Of a stretch of 20,960 bases of DNA, positions 1 to 6,281 are shown piece by piece. Source of the stretch: Candidatus Woesearchaeota archaeon. Lineage in GTDB: Archaea > Nanobdellota > Nanobdellia > Woesearchaeales > SKIA01. Position numbers and translations under genes: made by a program. Numbering within the stretch: the first letter of the stretch is position 1; the number at the start of each line of letters is the position of its first letter. The notes beneath the pieces are model-generated. The model was not told the DNA's origin and ran no database searches. It saw only the letters and a program-made list of their open reading frames with translations. The stretch spans positions 1 to 20,960 of the forward strand of contig SKIA01000065.1 in assembly GCA_007116645.1 (NCBI GenBank). Direction: 5' to 3'.

Positions 1-51
1 ATCATACAAGAGGAAGATGGAAGTTGGACCCTGAGCTCATCCGAAAAGTAG
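1..51 (+). CDS. scpA: Probable C-terminal end of ScpA (kleisin), partial
   Basis: Frame 1 is open from the left edge to a TAG at 49-51 and reads IIQEEDGSWTLSSSEK. A Gln-Glu-Glu followed by an aromatic and a short strand is typical of the last strand of the ScpA C-terminal winged helix, which contacts the SMC head. The reading runs 28 nt into the scpB start, as expected for a translationally coupled scpA-scpB pair. Only 16 residues are visible, so the name rests mainly on position before scpB. Frame 2 also ends nearby, at a TGA (32-34), but its peptide does not look like ScpA. Confidence 0.45.
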   Translation: MIQEEDGSWTLSSSEK

Positions 52-917
52 AAGCCGTCTTATTTGCTTCAGGACGGTTTATGGACGCAAGCCACATAGC
101 CTCGCTGATGGAAGCAAACCCTAAGAATGTTACTAAAGCACTTGAAACACTTCAGGAAAACTATGCTTCATCAGGGAGCGCTCTTCGCGTTGTTGAAGAA
201 GACGGTGCGTGGAAGGTGCATGTTCGAGACGAATACCTTGATGTTGTTTCTCGCGTAGTTTCAGATACTGAAATTTCTGGTCCTGTCCTAGAGACCTTGG
301 CAGTTATTGCTTGGCGAACGCCTATATTGCAAGCAGAAGTAGTAGACATTCGTGGAAGCAATGCGTATGAACACGTAAAAGAACTTGTTGAACGTAGCTT
401 TGTTATAAAACAACCAAAAGGTCGCACGTATCAACTACGCATTACTGAGAAATTCTTTGACTATTTTGATATTGAAGGCCGCGATGACATTCGCAAAGTC
501 TTCAAAGAAGTTGAAGAAGAGCACCGTCGCAAAGAAATGGAGCTTGAACTTGAGCAAAAACGCCTTGCTGCAGCTCTTGAAAAAGCAGATGGCGGACAAC
601 CCGTTGTTGTTGATGAAAAATACGAGGTTCCAACTCGCGAGGTACGTATTGACGACTTAGATGATGTTCTTGAGAAAGCAGCAAAGCGCCGCGAAGAAAT
701 GAGTGAAGAGCTCCAAGCACAAAAAAAGCAAGAAGTAGAAATTGTTGATGATCAAGAAGTCCAAGAAATCGAGCCAGAAGAAGGTCATGAAGAATTCTCG
801 CCTTCTGAACCAGTAGAAAAACCTGAGGAAGATCACTCTACGCTTGAAGAAACACGCAAAAAAGCACAAGAGATTCGCGAAGCTGTCGAAGATGAAATTG
901 ACGAACTCGACAAATAG
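24..917 (+). CDS. scpB: Segregation and condensation protein B (ScpB)
   Basis: ScpB dimers bind the ScpA kleisin and regulate the SMC ring that compacts and segregates chromosomes. Residues 1-150 carry the two winged-helix domains: the opening LIRKVEAVLFASG, then the second-domain core LETLAVIAWRTPI and IRGSNAYEHVKELVERSFV, then GRTYQLRITEKFFDYF. The domain begins at residue 5, so the TTG at 24 is preferred to the ATG at 81, which would cut the first helix. A GAGG at 10-13 can serve as ribosome site. Residues 150-297 form an unusually long charged tail, rich in Glu and Lys, predicted coiled coil and disordered. Compact bacterial ScpB is about 180-200 residues, so this tail is an extension. 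It ends 17 nt from convergent metK. Confidence 0.93.
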   Translation: MDPELIRKVEAVLFASGRFMDASHIASLMEANPKNVTKALETLQENYASSGSALRVVEEDGAWKVHVRDEYLDVVSRVVSDTEISGPVLETLAVIAWRTPILQAEVVDIRGSNAYEHVKELVERSFVIKQPKGRTYQLRITEKFFDYFDIEGRDDIRKVFKEVEEEHRRKEMELELEQKRLAAALEKADGGQPVVVDEKYEVPTREVRIDDLDDVLEKAAKRREEMSEELQAQKKQEVEIVDDQEVQEIEPEEGHEEFSPSEPVEKPEEDHSTLEETRKKAQEIREAVEDEIDELDK

Positions 918-933
918 TTAGGCACTAGTAAAT

Positions 934-2085
934 TTACTTGGATATTGCTGCTGTAAGGGCCAATACCTTACTTGTTTCTTCCCAAGGCACATCGTCTCGA
1001 CCAAAATGGCCGCCTGAAGCAGTTTTTTGATAAATCGGGCGTAGTAGGTTTAACTCACGAATAATTCCTTTGGGAGTCAAATTAAAGACTTGAAGAACCG
1101 CTTGTGTGAGTGTTTCTTCATCAACAGTCGCTGTGCCAAATGTATCAATGTTAATTGAAGTTGGCTGGGCAACACCAATAGAATAACTGATTTGTACTTC
1201 GCATTTTTCTGCGAATTCTGCAGCAACAATATTTTTTGCAACCCATCGCGCAGCGTACGCGCCGCTTCTATCTACTTTTGACGGGTCTTTGCCTGAAAAA
1301 CAGCCTCCGCCTACGCGGCCAACACCGCCATAGGTGTCAACGACAATCTTTCTTCCTGTAAGACCTGCATCCCCTTCTGGACCACCAATAACAAATCGTC
1401 CAGTGGCGTTGATGTGAAGTTTAACATCAGGTGCGAGGTGCTCTTTGCAAACATATTCAATCACATGCGTTTTGATTGCTGCTCGCAAGTCTTCAAGATC
1501 AACACTTTCCGCATGTTGTTGAGAAATCACAACAGCAGTTATCTTGTCTACTTTTCCGTCAATATAGCGAACGCTCACTTGCGATTTGCCGTCAGGACCT
1601 AGTCCTGGAATGATTTTCTCTTTTCTTACCTGTTCTAAGCGTTTGGTTAACTTATGTGCTATCGTAATGGGAAACGGCATAAGCTCAGGCGTTTCAGTGC
1701 AGGCAAAGCCATACATCATTCCTTGATCACCTGCTCCTTGTTCGTGATCTTCTGCCTCATCAACACCTTGCGCAATATCTGCTGACTGATCATTAATTGC
1801 AACCAAGACTGCTGCGTCCGTGCTGTCAATGCCGTATGCAGGGTTTGTGTAACCGATTTCTTTAAGCACTCGTCGAGCAATGCGCTGTACGTCCGCGTAG
1901 CCTTCTGTTCGCACTTCTCCAGCACAGAGGATAAGAGCGTTTTTTGCGACGGTTTCTACTGCGACGCGACTGTTAGGGTCTTGTGTGAGTAGTTCGTCAA
2001 GGATTGCGTCTGATATTTGATCGCAAATTTTGTCTGGGTGTCCGCTGGTTACGCTCTCGCTTGTGATGTAGGTTACTTTTGCCAT
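934..2085 (-). CDS. metK: S-adenosylmethionine synthetase, bacterial MetK type
   Basis: Makes S-adenosylmethionine from methionine and ATP, releasing phosphate and diphosphate; cytoplasmic, acts as a dimer of dimers. The 383 residues match the full bacterial enzyme: the N-terminal ITSESVTSGHPDK with the catalytic His16, the methionine-loop signature GAGDQG at 117-122, the P-loop-like GGGCFSGKD at 259-267, and the C-terminal GGHFGRDDVPWE. Residue 262 is Cys where the classic signature has Ala or Ser. Most archaea use the unrelated-looking archaeal MAT family, so this looks like a gene acquired from bacteria. It is transcribed alone from a TATA box at 2107-2116 and would start without a leader. 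Its product supplies methyl groups for Trm5 in this window. Confidence 0.97.
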   Translation of the reverse strand: MAKVTYITSESVTSGHPDKICDQISDAILDELLTQDPNSRVAVETVAKNALILCAGEVRTEGYADVQRIARRVLKEIGYTNPAYGIDSTDAAVLVAINDQSADIAQGVDEAEDHEQGAGDQGMMYGFACTETPELMPFPITIAHKLTKRLEQVRKEKIIPGLGPDGKSQVSVRYIDGKVDKITAVVISQQHAESVDLEDLRAAIKTHVIEYVCKEHLAPDVKLHINATGRFVIGGPEGDAGLTGRKIVVDTYGGVGRVGGGCFSGKDPSKVDRSGAYAARWVAKNIVAAEFAEKCEVQISYSIGVAQPTSINIDTFGTATVDEETLTQAVLQVFNLTPKGIIRELNLLRPIYQKTASGGHFGRDDVPWEETSKVLALTAAISK

Positions 2086-2106
2086 GAGGTCATGAGGACT
2101 CGTAGT

Positions 2107-2116
2107 TTTTTATAAG
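2107..2116 (-). promoter_or_regulatory. TATA box of metK
   Basis: CTTATAAAAA on the minus strand, centred 27 nt before the metK ATG, which predicts a leaderless transcript. It lies about 25 nt from the palindrome of the divergent regulator gene, so a repressor there could also affect metK. Confidence 0.7.
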
Positions 2117-2140
2117 CGCTCCTGAGCATAATATTCCGGT

Positions 2141-2169
2141 AAGAATAATAACTAGGAAAAATTATTCTT
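2141..2169. promoter_or_regulatory. 9-bp inverted repeat over the regulator promoter, possible operator
   Basis: AAGAATAAT at 2141-2149 and its exact reverse complement ATTATTCTT at 2161-2169, separated by 11 nt. The left arm contains the TATA-like AATAATAAC (2144-2152), centred 25 nt before the ATG at 2173, and the right arm ends 3 nt before that ATG. A dimer bound here would cover both TATA box and start site, as expected for an autorepressed XRE regulator. Function is inferred from position. A hairpin is less likely to matter because the transcript would begin near 2173. Confidence 0.6.
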
Positions 2170-2172
2170 GGT

Positions 2173-2715
2173 ATGGACGCACTTCACATCAAAAAGCAAC
2201 GACGAGCACTGCACCTTACACAGCAAGAACTTGCAGAAAAAGCGAACGTTTCTCAATCCTTTATCGCGAAAATAGAAGCAGGGCTCATCAATCCTTCGTA
2301 CACACTTGCAACGCGCATACTAAACGTATTAGAACGTGAACAGATGCAGCAACAACCATCTGCGAAAGAACTCGCACACAAACCTTTGGTTACCTGCGCA
2401 CCCCAAGACTCTGTGAAAACAGTAATTAGACGAATGAGAAAACAAGCCATAAGTCAGGTGCCCGTGGTTGAGGATAAAACAGTGATTGGCCTTGTCACAG
2501 AAACAGGATTGCTCGATCACATGCTTGACAAAAACCCTGAACACCTTATCGTACAAGATGTTATGCGATCGCCCCCGCCACTGCTTGACGCAAGCACTCC
2601 GCAAGCAGCAGTACTTAGTTTACTCAAACACTCGCCACTGATTGTAGTAACAGAAAAAGGTAAGTTGTATGGAGCAATCACGCGCACAGACATGATTGTC
2701 AACCAGTACGCATAA
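2173..2715 (+). CDS. XRE-family regulator with two CBS domains
   Basis: A 180-residue DNA-binding protein. Residues 7-55 form a Cro/C1 helix-turn-helix (LTQQELAEKANVSQSFIAKI followed by EAGLINPSY). Residues 67-117 and 121-178 are two CBS motifs, recognisable by VTCAPQDSVKTVIRRM, the paired VIGLVTETGLLD and LYGAITRTDMIV, and DVMRSPPP. CBS pairs bind adenosyl compounds such as ATP, AMP or S-adenosylmethionine, so this is a ligand-sensing regulator. Its gene is divergent from metK, which makes SAM a candidate ligand and metK a candidate target, but this is an inference. The promoter carries a palindrome suggesting autoregulation. The end lies 25 nt before the hjc ATG; a longer TTG reading of hjc overlaps it. 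Confidence 0.92.
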   Translation: MDALHIKKQRRALHLTQQELAEKANVSQSFIAKIEAGLINPSYTLATRILNVLEREQMQQQPSAKELAHKPLVTCAPQDSVKTVIRRMRKQAISQVPVVEDKTVIGLVTETGLLDHMLDKNPEHLIVQDVMRSPPPLLDASTPQAAVLSLLKHSPLIVVTEKGKLYGAITRTDMIVNQYA

Positions 2716-2740
2716 GAAGGCGCGCCCGCAACAAAAGAAT

Positions 2741-3139
2741 ATGGCATCATCAAGAACAGCAAAAGCACGTGGATCAACGGCCGAGCGAGAACTGTTGCAC
2801 GCACTGTACGATGCAGGATGGGGAGCTGTGCGCGCTGCAGGATCAGGATCCATACCATTAGAAGTGCCTGATATCATCGCTGGACACAACGGCAGAACTG
2901 TTGCGGTCGAAGTAAAGGTGTGTGGAAACACCAGGCAATACTTTAGAAATCAAGAAATAATCGATCTGCTCGCGTTCGGCGAGCGCATGGGATGCGAAAC
3001 ATGGGTTGGAGTAAAATTCTTGCGCAAAGGATGGTACTTTGTTCCCGCACATACCTTGCCAAGCTCAGGGAAAAACTATGTATTAAGTTTTGAAGATGCA
3101 AAAGAACGTGGAAGAAGTGTCGATCAGTTAATACAATAA
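2741..3139 (+). CDS. hjc: Holliday junction resolvase Hjc
   Basis: Archaeal endonuclease that cuts four-way DNA junctions symmetrically during recombination and fork repair. From the ATG at 2741 it is 132 residues, the usual Hjc length. The restriction-endonuclease-like active site is intact: Glu15 in TAERELL, Asp44 in PDIIAG, and Glu57-x-Lys59 in AVEVKV. Further family matches are GWGAVRAAGSGS, the GWYFVP strand and a C-terminal GKNYVLSFEDA. An in-frame TTG at 2696 would add 15 residues and overlap the upstream gene. The basic, low-complexity extension is not part of the fold, so 2741 is preferred. The upstream XRE-CBS gene is on the same strand and may be co-transcribed. Confidence 0.93.
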   Translation: MASSRTAKARGSTAERELLHALYDAGWGAVRAAGSGSIPLEVPDIIAGHNGRTVAVEVKVCGNTRQYFRNQEIIDLLAFGERMGCETWVGVKFLRKGWYFVPAHTLPSSGKNYVLSFEDAKERGRSVDQLIQ

Positions 3140-3158
3140 AAAAAAAGAAAAGAAAAAA
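3138..3158 (-). terminator. U-rich terminator of the membrane/H1-tail gene
   Basis: Directly after the TAG of the minus-strand gene (3159-3161) the minus strand reads TTTTTTCTTTTCTTTTTTTT. Oligo-T runs without a required hairpin terminate archaeal transcription. It sits in the 19-nt gap to convergent hjc. Confidence 0.6.
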
Positions 3159-3551
3159 CTATTTTTTACCGCGTTTTGCGGTTTTTTTGGTAGCCTTTTT
3201 CTTGGTTGCTTTCTTAGCGGACTTCTTAGCTGCTTTTTTCGCAGGCTTCTTCTTCGACGCTTTTTTAGCGGTCTTAGCAGAAGAGCGTTTTTTTGTTGAC
3301 GCCTTTTTAGGGGCAGCAACAACTTTTGCAACAAGTGCTTTTTCTAGCAACTGCTCAATGCGAGTTTCTTTCTCAAGGACTTTTCGCTCGTCTTTTAAGA
3401 CGGCCATGGTCATGAGCTCGATGTGGTGGTCCATACGCGCAATACGTCTTTCAAGTAAGACGAGAATACGCAGACTGTACACTATCGCTAGGAGCGTTCC
3501 CAAGATGATTGCCAGTGTAATTGTTTGTACTGCTGTCACGAGATAATTCAC
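3159..3551 (-). CDS. Membrane-anchored protein with an H1-like lysine-rich tail
   Basis: 130 residues in three parts. Residues 5-32 are one hydrophobic transmembrane segment. Residues 33-75 form a charged helix with coiled-coil character (ERRIARMDHHIEL onward). Residues 76-130 are almost only Lys, Ala, Ser, Thr and Pro in AAKK-type repeats, like histone H1 and the H1-like protein at 10556-10873. Positive charge right after the membrane segment predicts a cytoplasmic C-terminus. I infer a membrane-tethered, nucleic-acid-binding tail, perhaps attaching the nucleoid to the membrane. I do not recognise a named family. The start is GTG at 3549-3551. A TATA box at 3580-3590 predicts a leader of only a few nucleotides. 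Confidence 0.8.
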   Translation of the reverse strand: MNYLVTAVQTITLAIILGTLLAIVYSLRILVLLERRIARMDHHIELMTMAVLKDERKVLEKETRIEQLLEKALVAKVVAAPKKASTKKRSSAKTAKKASKKKPAKKAAKKSAKKATKKKATKKTAKRGKK

Positions 3552-3579
3552 CTCTGAATACAGCTTTGTAGGTGAGGGT

Positions 3580-3590
3580 GTTTATAAGAA
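3580..3590 (-). promoter_or_regulatory. TATA box of the membrane/H1-tail gene
   Basis: TTCTTATAAAC on the minus strand, centred about 34 nt before the GTG start. This predicts a leader of roughly 8 nt. Confidence 0.55.
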
Positions 3591-3639
3591 TTGTGTCTGG
3601 GAAGGCAGAATAGTGTGTTGTCCTGAGAAAAACGCGTAA

Positions 3640-3650
3640 GCTTTAAATAC
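3640..3650 (+). promoter_or_regulatory. TATA box of the PRC-barrel gene
   Basis: GCTTTAAATAC, predicting transcription start near 3670. That is downstream of the ATG at 3664, so translation should begin at the ATG at 3688, behind GGGAG at 3674-3678. This is one of the few genes here with a leader and a ribosome site. Confidence 0.55.
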
Positions 3651-3687
3651 TGCAAGACTGCTTATGGTTGATAGGGAGAACCAAACA

Positions 3688-3960
3688 ATGCTACGAATGA
3701 AACGAATCTCAGAGACATACGACATGCGCGTATTCACAGACGAAGGAGACTACTTCGGCGACATCGAAGAAAGTATCTTGACAGAAAACAAAGTCTTTGG
3801 CTGGAGAGTAAAAGCAACACGCGGATCATTCTTACAAAAAGCATTGGGTAACGCTAAAGGAGTTATCGTTCCTCACCAACTCGTTAAAGCAACCGGTGAC
3901 ATCGTCATCATTTCTAAAAACGCAATTCCAAGCCACTCAGGTATGGACGACGACGAGTAA
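3688..3960 (+). CDS. PRC-barrel domain protein
   Basis: A 90-residue single-domain protein. The beta-rich PRC-barrel signature is visible as MRVFTDEGDYFGDIEE, a stretch ending in FGWRVKA, VIVPHQLVKATGDIVII and a short acidic tail. In archaea, free-standing PRC-barrel proteins include the CdpB division proteins, which bind SepF; other members are RNA- or photosystem-associated. The exact role is unknown. The ATG at 3688 is preferred to the ATG at 3664 because of the TATA position and the GGGAG ribosome site. A second PRC-barrel protein lies at 20320-20601 and looks closer to the CdpB type. Confidence 0.75.
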   Translation: MLRMKRISETYDMRVFTDEGDYFGDIEESILTENKVFGWRVKATRGSFLQKALGNAKGVIVPHQLVKATGDIVIISKNAIPSHSGMDDDE

Positions 3961-3964
3961 GCAA

Positions 3965-3974
3965 ACTTTATGTA
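3965..3974 (+). promoter_or_regulatory. TATA-like box of the first lipoprotein gene
   Basis: ACTTTATGTA centred 26 nt before the ATG at 3996; leaderless start predicted. Confidence 0.4.
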
Positions 3975-3995
3975 CGAGCTGCTTCTAACTGTATC

Positions 3996-4310
3996 ATGTT
4001 GAAAACCTATGTTCGAAACATCGCTGTAGCAGCAGTTCTCGCTAGCGGATGCAGCCCACCGTGTTATACACCTGAACAACAGCAAGAAATTCTAACGCAG
4101 CAAACGAAAGCTCTTTTGGCGCTTCATCAACAAGCACAACTGCACCGTGATAGCGCCAACATTACTAGCGAATGGTACACATCAAGCACAAAAGCTGCCA
4201 GACATAAACTCAGACACAATATGCAAGCAACAGCAATTTCGTTTCGAATAGAACAAGAGCGAAAATCAATGGAAGAGATTCTGGCTCGCCATGAAATGTG
4301 TGAACAGTAA
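3996..4310 (+). CDS. Small lipoprotein, unknown function
   Basis: A 104-residue protein. Residues 1-19 form a short signal peptide (basic start LKTYVR, then a hydrophobic core) ending in the lipobox LASGC, so the Cys at 19 is the likely lipidation site. The mature part is helical, Gln-, His- and Glu-rich, without recognisable domains, and has a Cys three residues from the end. It resembles the next gene: GC-x-x-P-x-Y after the lipobox, an EW in mid-protein and a Glu/Asp-x-Ile-Leu-x-Arg helix near a C-terminal Cys. The two are probably tandem paralogues. It likely acts on the outer face of the membrane; no function can be assigned. Confidence 0.68.
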   Translation: MLKTYVRNIAVAAVLASGCSPPCYTPEQQQEILTQQTKALLALHQQAQLHRDSANITSEWYTSSTKAARHKLRHNMQATAISFRIEQERKSMEEILARHEMCEQ

Positions 4311-4337
4311 CAACACCGGCAACTCCATATACTATTC

Positions 4338-4353
4338 ACCACCTAAGAGTGGT
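4338..4353 (+). other. Small inverted repeat between the lipoprotein genes
   Basis: ACCAC and GTGGT separated by 6 nt, followed by an A/T-rich stretch that leads into the TATA box of the next gene. It could be a weak terminator or a regulatory site; 5 bp is short enough to occur by chance. Confidence 0.25.
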
Positions 4354-4363
4354 TAAATTCATA

Positions 4364-4375
4364 ATATTTAAATAG
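4364..4375 (+). promoter_or_regulatory. TATA box of the second lipoprotein gene
   Basis: ATATTTAAATAG centred 27-28 nt before the ATG at 4397; leaderless start predicted. Confidence 0.65.
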
Positions 4376-4396
4376 GTACAATACCTGCAAGAGTAC

Positions 4397-4756
4397 ATGG
4401 AAAATATCTACAAACCACTCGCCGTACTAGGACTAGCTGCATCAACGATGGTAGGCTGTGCAACACCGCAGTATCAATCAGCAGGACATGGATCCCGTGC
4501 ACAATCTTTATCCGAGTGCCACACAGCAATGGAAAAAGTGCCTTCGTTCTTGTTCTTTGCTGACACATACCATCAATCTGCAAAAGAATGGGTCAATAAA
4601 GCACGAGCTCAAATAGACAGCGCAAGTGCAAACCCGCAAGACGCGTGAGTACACCTTAAGAGAGGAAACAGATTTGCTGACAACGCAGAGCACAATATCA
4701 GAGAGTTCGACCAAATTCTGGGACGTCTTAATTCAATACGAGACCGCTGCTACTAA
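4397..4756 (+). pseudogene. Second small lipoprotein, interrupted by an in-frame TGA
   Basis: The uninterrupted reading is 83 residues (4397-4648), with a signal peptide ending in the lipobox MVGC (Cys21). It stops at TGA 4646-4648. The same frame then continues for 35 codons to a TAA at 4754-4756. The continued sequence is protein-like: an amphipathic charged helix, NAEHNIREFDQILGRLNSIR, ending RDRCY. This matches the end of the upstream paralogue in style (Glu-Glu-Ile-Leu-x-Arg and a C-terminal Cys), and the full length of 119 codons fits better with its 104. I infer a recent nonsense mutation; readthrough or a sequencing error is also possible. TGA is used as an ordinary stop elsewhere (for example 16738-16740), so a changed code is unlikely. 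Confidence 0.6.
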
Positions 4757-4757
4757 C

Positions 4758-5138
4758 TCACACAAACGGCACGTCAGACGCAAGCGTTCTAACACCCGTC
4801 TCAAGACTTTCCTCATCAGCAACCATTGCGTGCACGCGAGGAGTTATTTGCCAGTGTGCGTGCGCGGCAGGATTTGTAAAAATAACTGAGAGGTTTGGCT
4901 GCAAAAAATCATCCCAGTGAGCGATAAGAAAGTTCACGTTCTCTTCAGAGTTTAAACACACAACAGTGTAGTGATCTGTTGTTTGTGGAACGATAAGTGT
5001 TTCAGAACACAAGAAATGGTGCACCTTGTGCTTGTGAACAAACGTTACGACATCGCCTGAAACAGAATGCTCTTTAAGCGTTCTTGAAACAGCGTTTCGC
5101 GCCTTTACATACTCTACTGCCCAATTCGTAAGTTCCAT
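4758..5138 (-). CDS. Hypothetical protein, last gene of a three-gene operon
   Basis: A 126-residue soluble protein with alternating strands and helices (GDVVTFVHKHKVHHFLC, YTVVCLNSEENVNFLIAHW, LSVIFTN). It has no signal peptide, no membrane segment and no motif that I recognise. Its ATG overlaps the end of the upstream membrane-protein gene by 25 nt, so translation is probably coupled. It ends 2 nt from the TAA that closes the extended lipoprotein reading on the other strand. It may partner the membrane protein and the coiled-coil protein of the same operon. Confidence 0.7.
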   Translation of the reverse strand: MELTNWAVEYVKARNAVSRTLKEHSVSGDVVTFVHKHKVHHFLCSETLIVPQTTDHYTVVCLNSEENVNFLIAHWDDFLQPNLSVIFTNPAAHAHWQITPRVHAMVADEESLETGVRTLASDVPFV

Positions 5139-5584
5139 TCTTTAGCCACCATAAATGCGTATGTTATTGTGAATAAACACGCATAGACGAGTCCTCCTAT
5201 AAGAGCGTTGTGGGCAAACACTCCTTGGGCGTACGCAAACCCCTGAGACATAAACCAATGTGCAGACGCAAACAACAAGATGGGCAAAACAAACAACAAC
5301 ACAATATGATGTTTGTGGTCTAAACGCTCAAGATCAGAAAAAAGTAATCCAAGGACCGCACCAAAGCACAAAGCAAATACGCCAAGAATAAAATAGAAAA
5401 GCAAAGATGTGAGAATCCCGGCAAATACTCCGTACGCAAAAGGAATTGTTATTGCGACTGCTGCGAGCACAATAAACGAGAACACCACCACGAGGCGATG
5501 TTCTTTATTAGGACGATAAGGTCGGTTATGTAAATCGATTATTTCTTCATCAGACCAACCGCGGTGTAACAGTCTACGAATCAT
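5114..5584 (-). CDS. Four-helix membrane protein, unknown
   Basis: 156 residues. A cytoplasmic-looking basic N-terminus (MIRRLLHRGWSDEEIIDLHN) precedes four hydrophobic segments at about 30-53, 56-83, 93-112 and 125-147. A charged loop SDLERLDHKHH lies between the second and third. The WSDEEI segment resembles short helical recognition motifs but no family is evident. It overlaps the upstream gene by 4 nt (ATGA) and the downstream gene by 25 nt, so all three genes are tightly coupled. I infer a membrane component of a three-protein unit. Confidence 0.72.
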   Translation of the reverse strand: MIRRLLHRGWSDEEIIDLHNRPYRPNKEHRLVVVFSFIVLAAVAITIPFAYGVFAGILTSLLFYFILGVFALCFGAVLGLLFSDLERLDHKHHIVLLFVLPILLFASAHWFMSQGFAYAQGVFAHNALIGGLVYACLFTITYAFMVAKEWNLRIGQ

Positions 5585-6249
5585 TGTAACGAATGAGCAT
5601 GCTCCAATAAAACGTAGACATCATGAACATCTTGACGCAAGTTGCGAATCCGTTCGCGCTCAGAAAATACTGCATTTGCAACAAAATCAACACGAATAGC
5701 TCCTAATGCTTGTGATGCATAATCAGAAAAACCTGGCGAGGTGAAACTGATGACCGAGAGAAGCGCGGGAGTTGACTGACGAGCCCCAGAAAGTACGCCT
5801 TCAAGCGCTCCTATTGATTGCACGATTGTTTCCTTTGTTTGCTCAACAGCCGATAAGACGCGTGCTTCTTCACTTACTAGCGCGTCTTCTTCTCCACCAC
5901 GAGCAGTAATGAGGGCTGTGCGCGTTGTTTGTGCACGCTCAACAACGGATGGAATGAGGCGACGGAAATCATTTAGGTGTTGCAAACATGTAGCAACACC
6001 AACGAGTCCTGAAGCGTAGCTTTTGAGTTGTCGCTGAACAGTCTCTTGGTGCTTTAAACTCTTGCACGCTGTTAATGTTTCTTCGCACAACACGAGAAGG
6101 GATGAAAGTTCTTCTAAAATAAGGTCTAGTTCTACGAGATCTTTTCGATGTTCTTGAGTCGTTTCTGCTTGAGAACTCTGCTCTAATTGTTCTGTTGGCT
6201 CAGGAGAACTCTGTTTTGGTTCTTCTGGCACCTCACTCACCTCTGCCAT
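5581..6249 (-). CDS. Coiled-coil protein, first gene of a three-gene operon, unknown
   Basis: 222 residues. Residues 1-35 are acidic and disordered (many Glu, Gln, Ser, Pro). The rest is mostly helical with heptad-like patterns (VELDLILEELSSLLVLCEETL, then a long middle helix from about 95, and ERIRNLRQDVHDVYVLLEHA at the end). No signal peptide or membrane segment is seen. It could scaffold or regulate the four-helix membrane protein that follows, whose ATG overlaps its TGA. Its promoter lies at the 3' end of gyrA. No known family is recognised. Confidence 0.7.
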   Translation of the reverse strand: MAEVSEVPEEPKQSSPEPTEQLEQSSQAETTQEHRKDLVELDLILEELSSLLVLCEETLTACKSLKHQETVQRQLKSYASGLVGVATCLQHLNDFRRLIPSVVERAQTTRTALITARGGEEDALVSEEARVLSAVEQTKETIVQSIGALEGVLSGARQSTPALLSVISFTSPGFSDYASQALGAIRVDFVANAVFSERERIRNLRQDVHDVYVLLEHAHSLQ

Positions 6250-6269
6250 ACTCTTTCTTACGTGCTCGA

Positions 6270-6281
6270 GAATAAAAAGCT
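6270..6281 (-). promoter_or_regulatory. TATA box of the 4758-6249 operon, overlapping the gyrA stop
   Basis: AGCTTTTTATTC on the minus strand, centred 26 nt before the ATG at 6249, predicting a leaderless start. It includes the last bases of the gyrA TAG stop (6280-6282), so the operon can be transcribed separately from gyrA as well as by readthrough. Confidence 0.5.

Noticed and set aside
2..34. Frame-2 tail ending in TGA at 32-34 as the upstream gene
   Set aside because: Its peptide SYKRKMEVGP does not resemble ScpA, whereas frame 1 does.
3187..3546. Plus-strand frame opposite the membrane/H1-tail gene
   Set aside because: Same mirror effect of the Lys-rich tail; no promoter and strong evidence for the minus-strand gene.
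4646..4648. TGA as selenocysteine or a reassigned codon
   Set aside because: TGA ends other genes here, TGG is the usual Trp codon, and no stem-loop or selenoprotein motif is evident.
4626..4889. 87-residue plus-strand reading frame after the second lipoprotein
   Set aside because: It overlaps the minus-strand gene at 4758-5138 and lies in a different frame from the protein-like sequence after the TGA; its product is low-quality and lacks a promoter.
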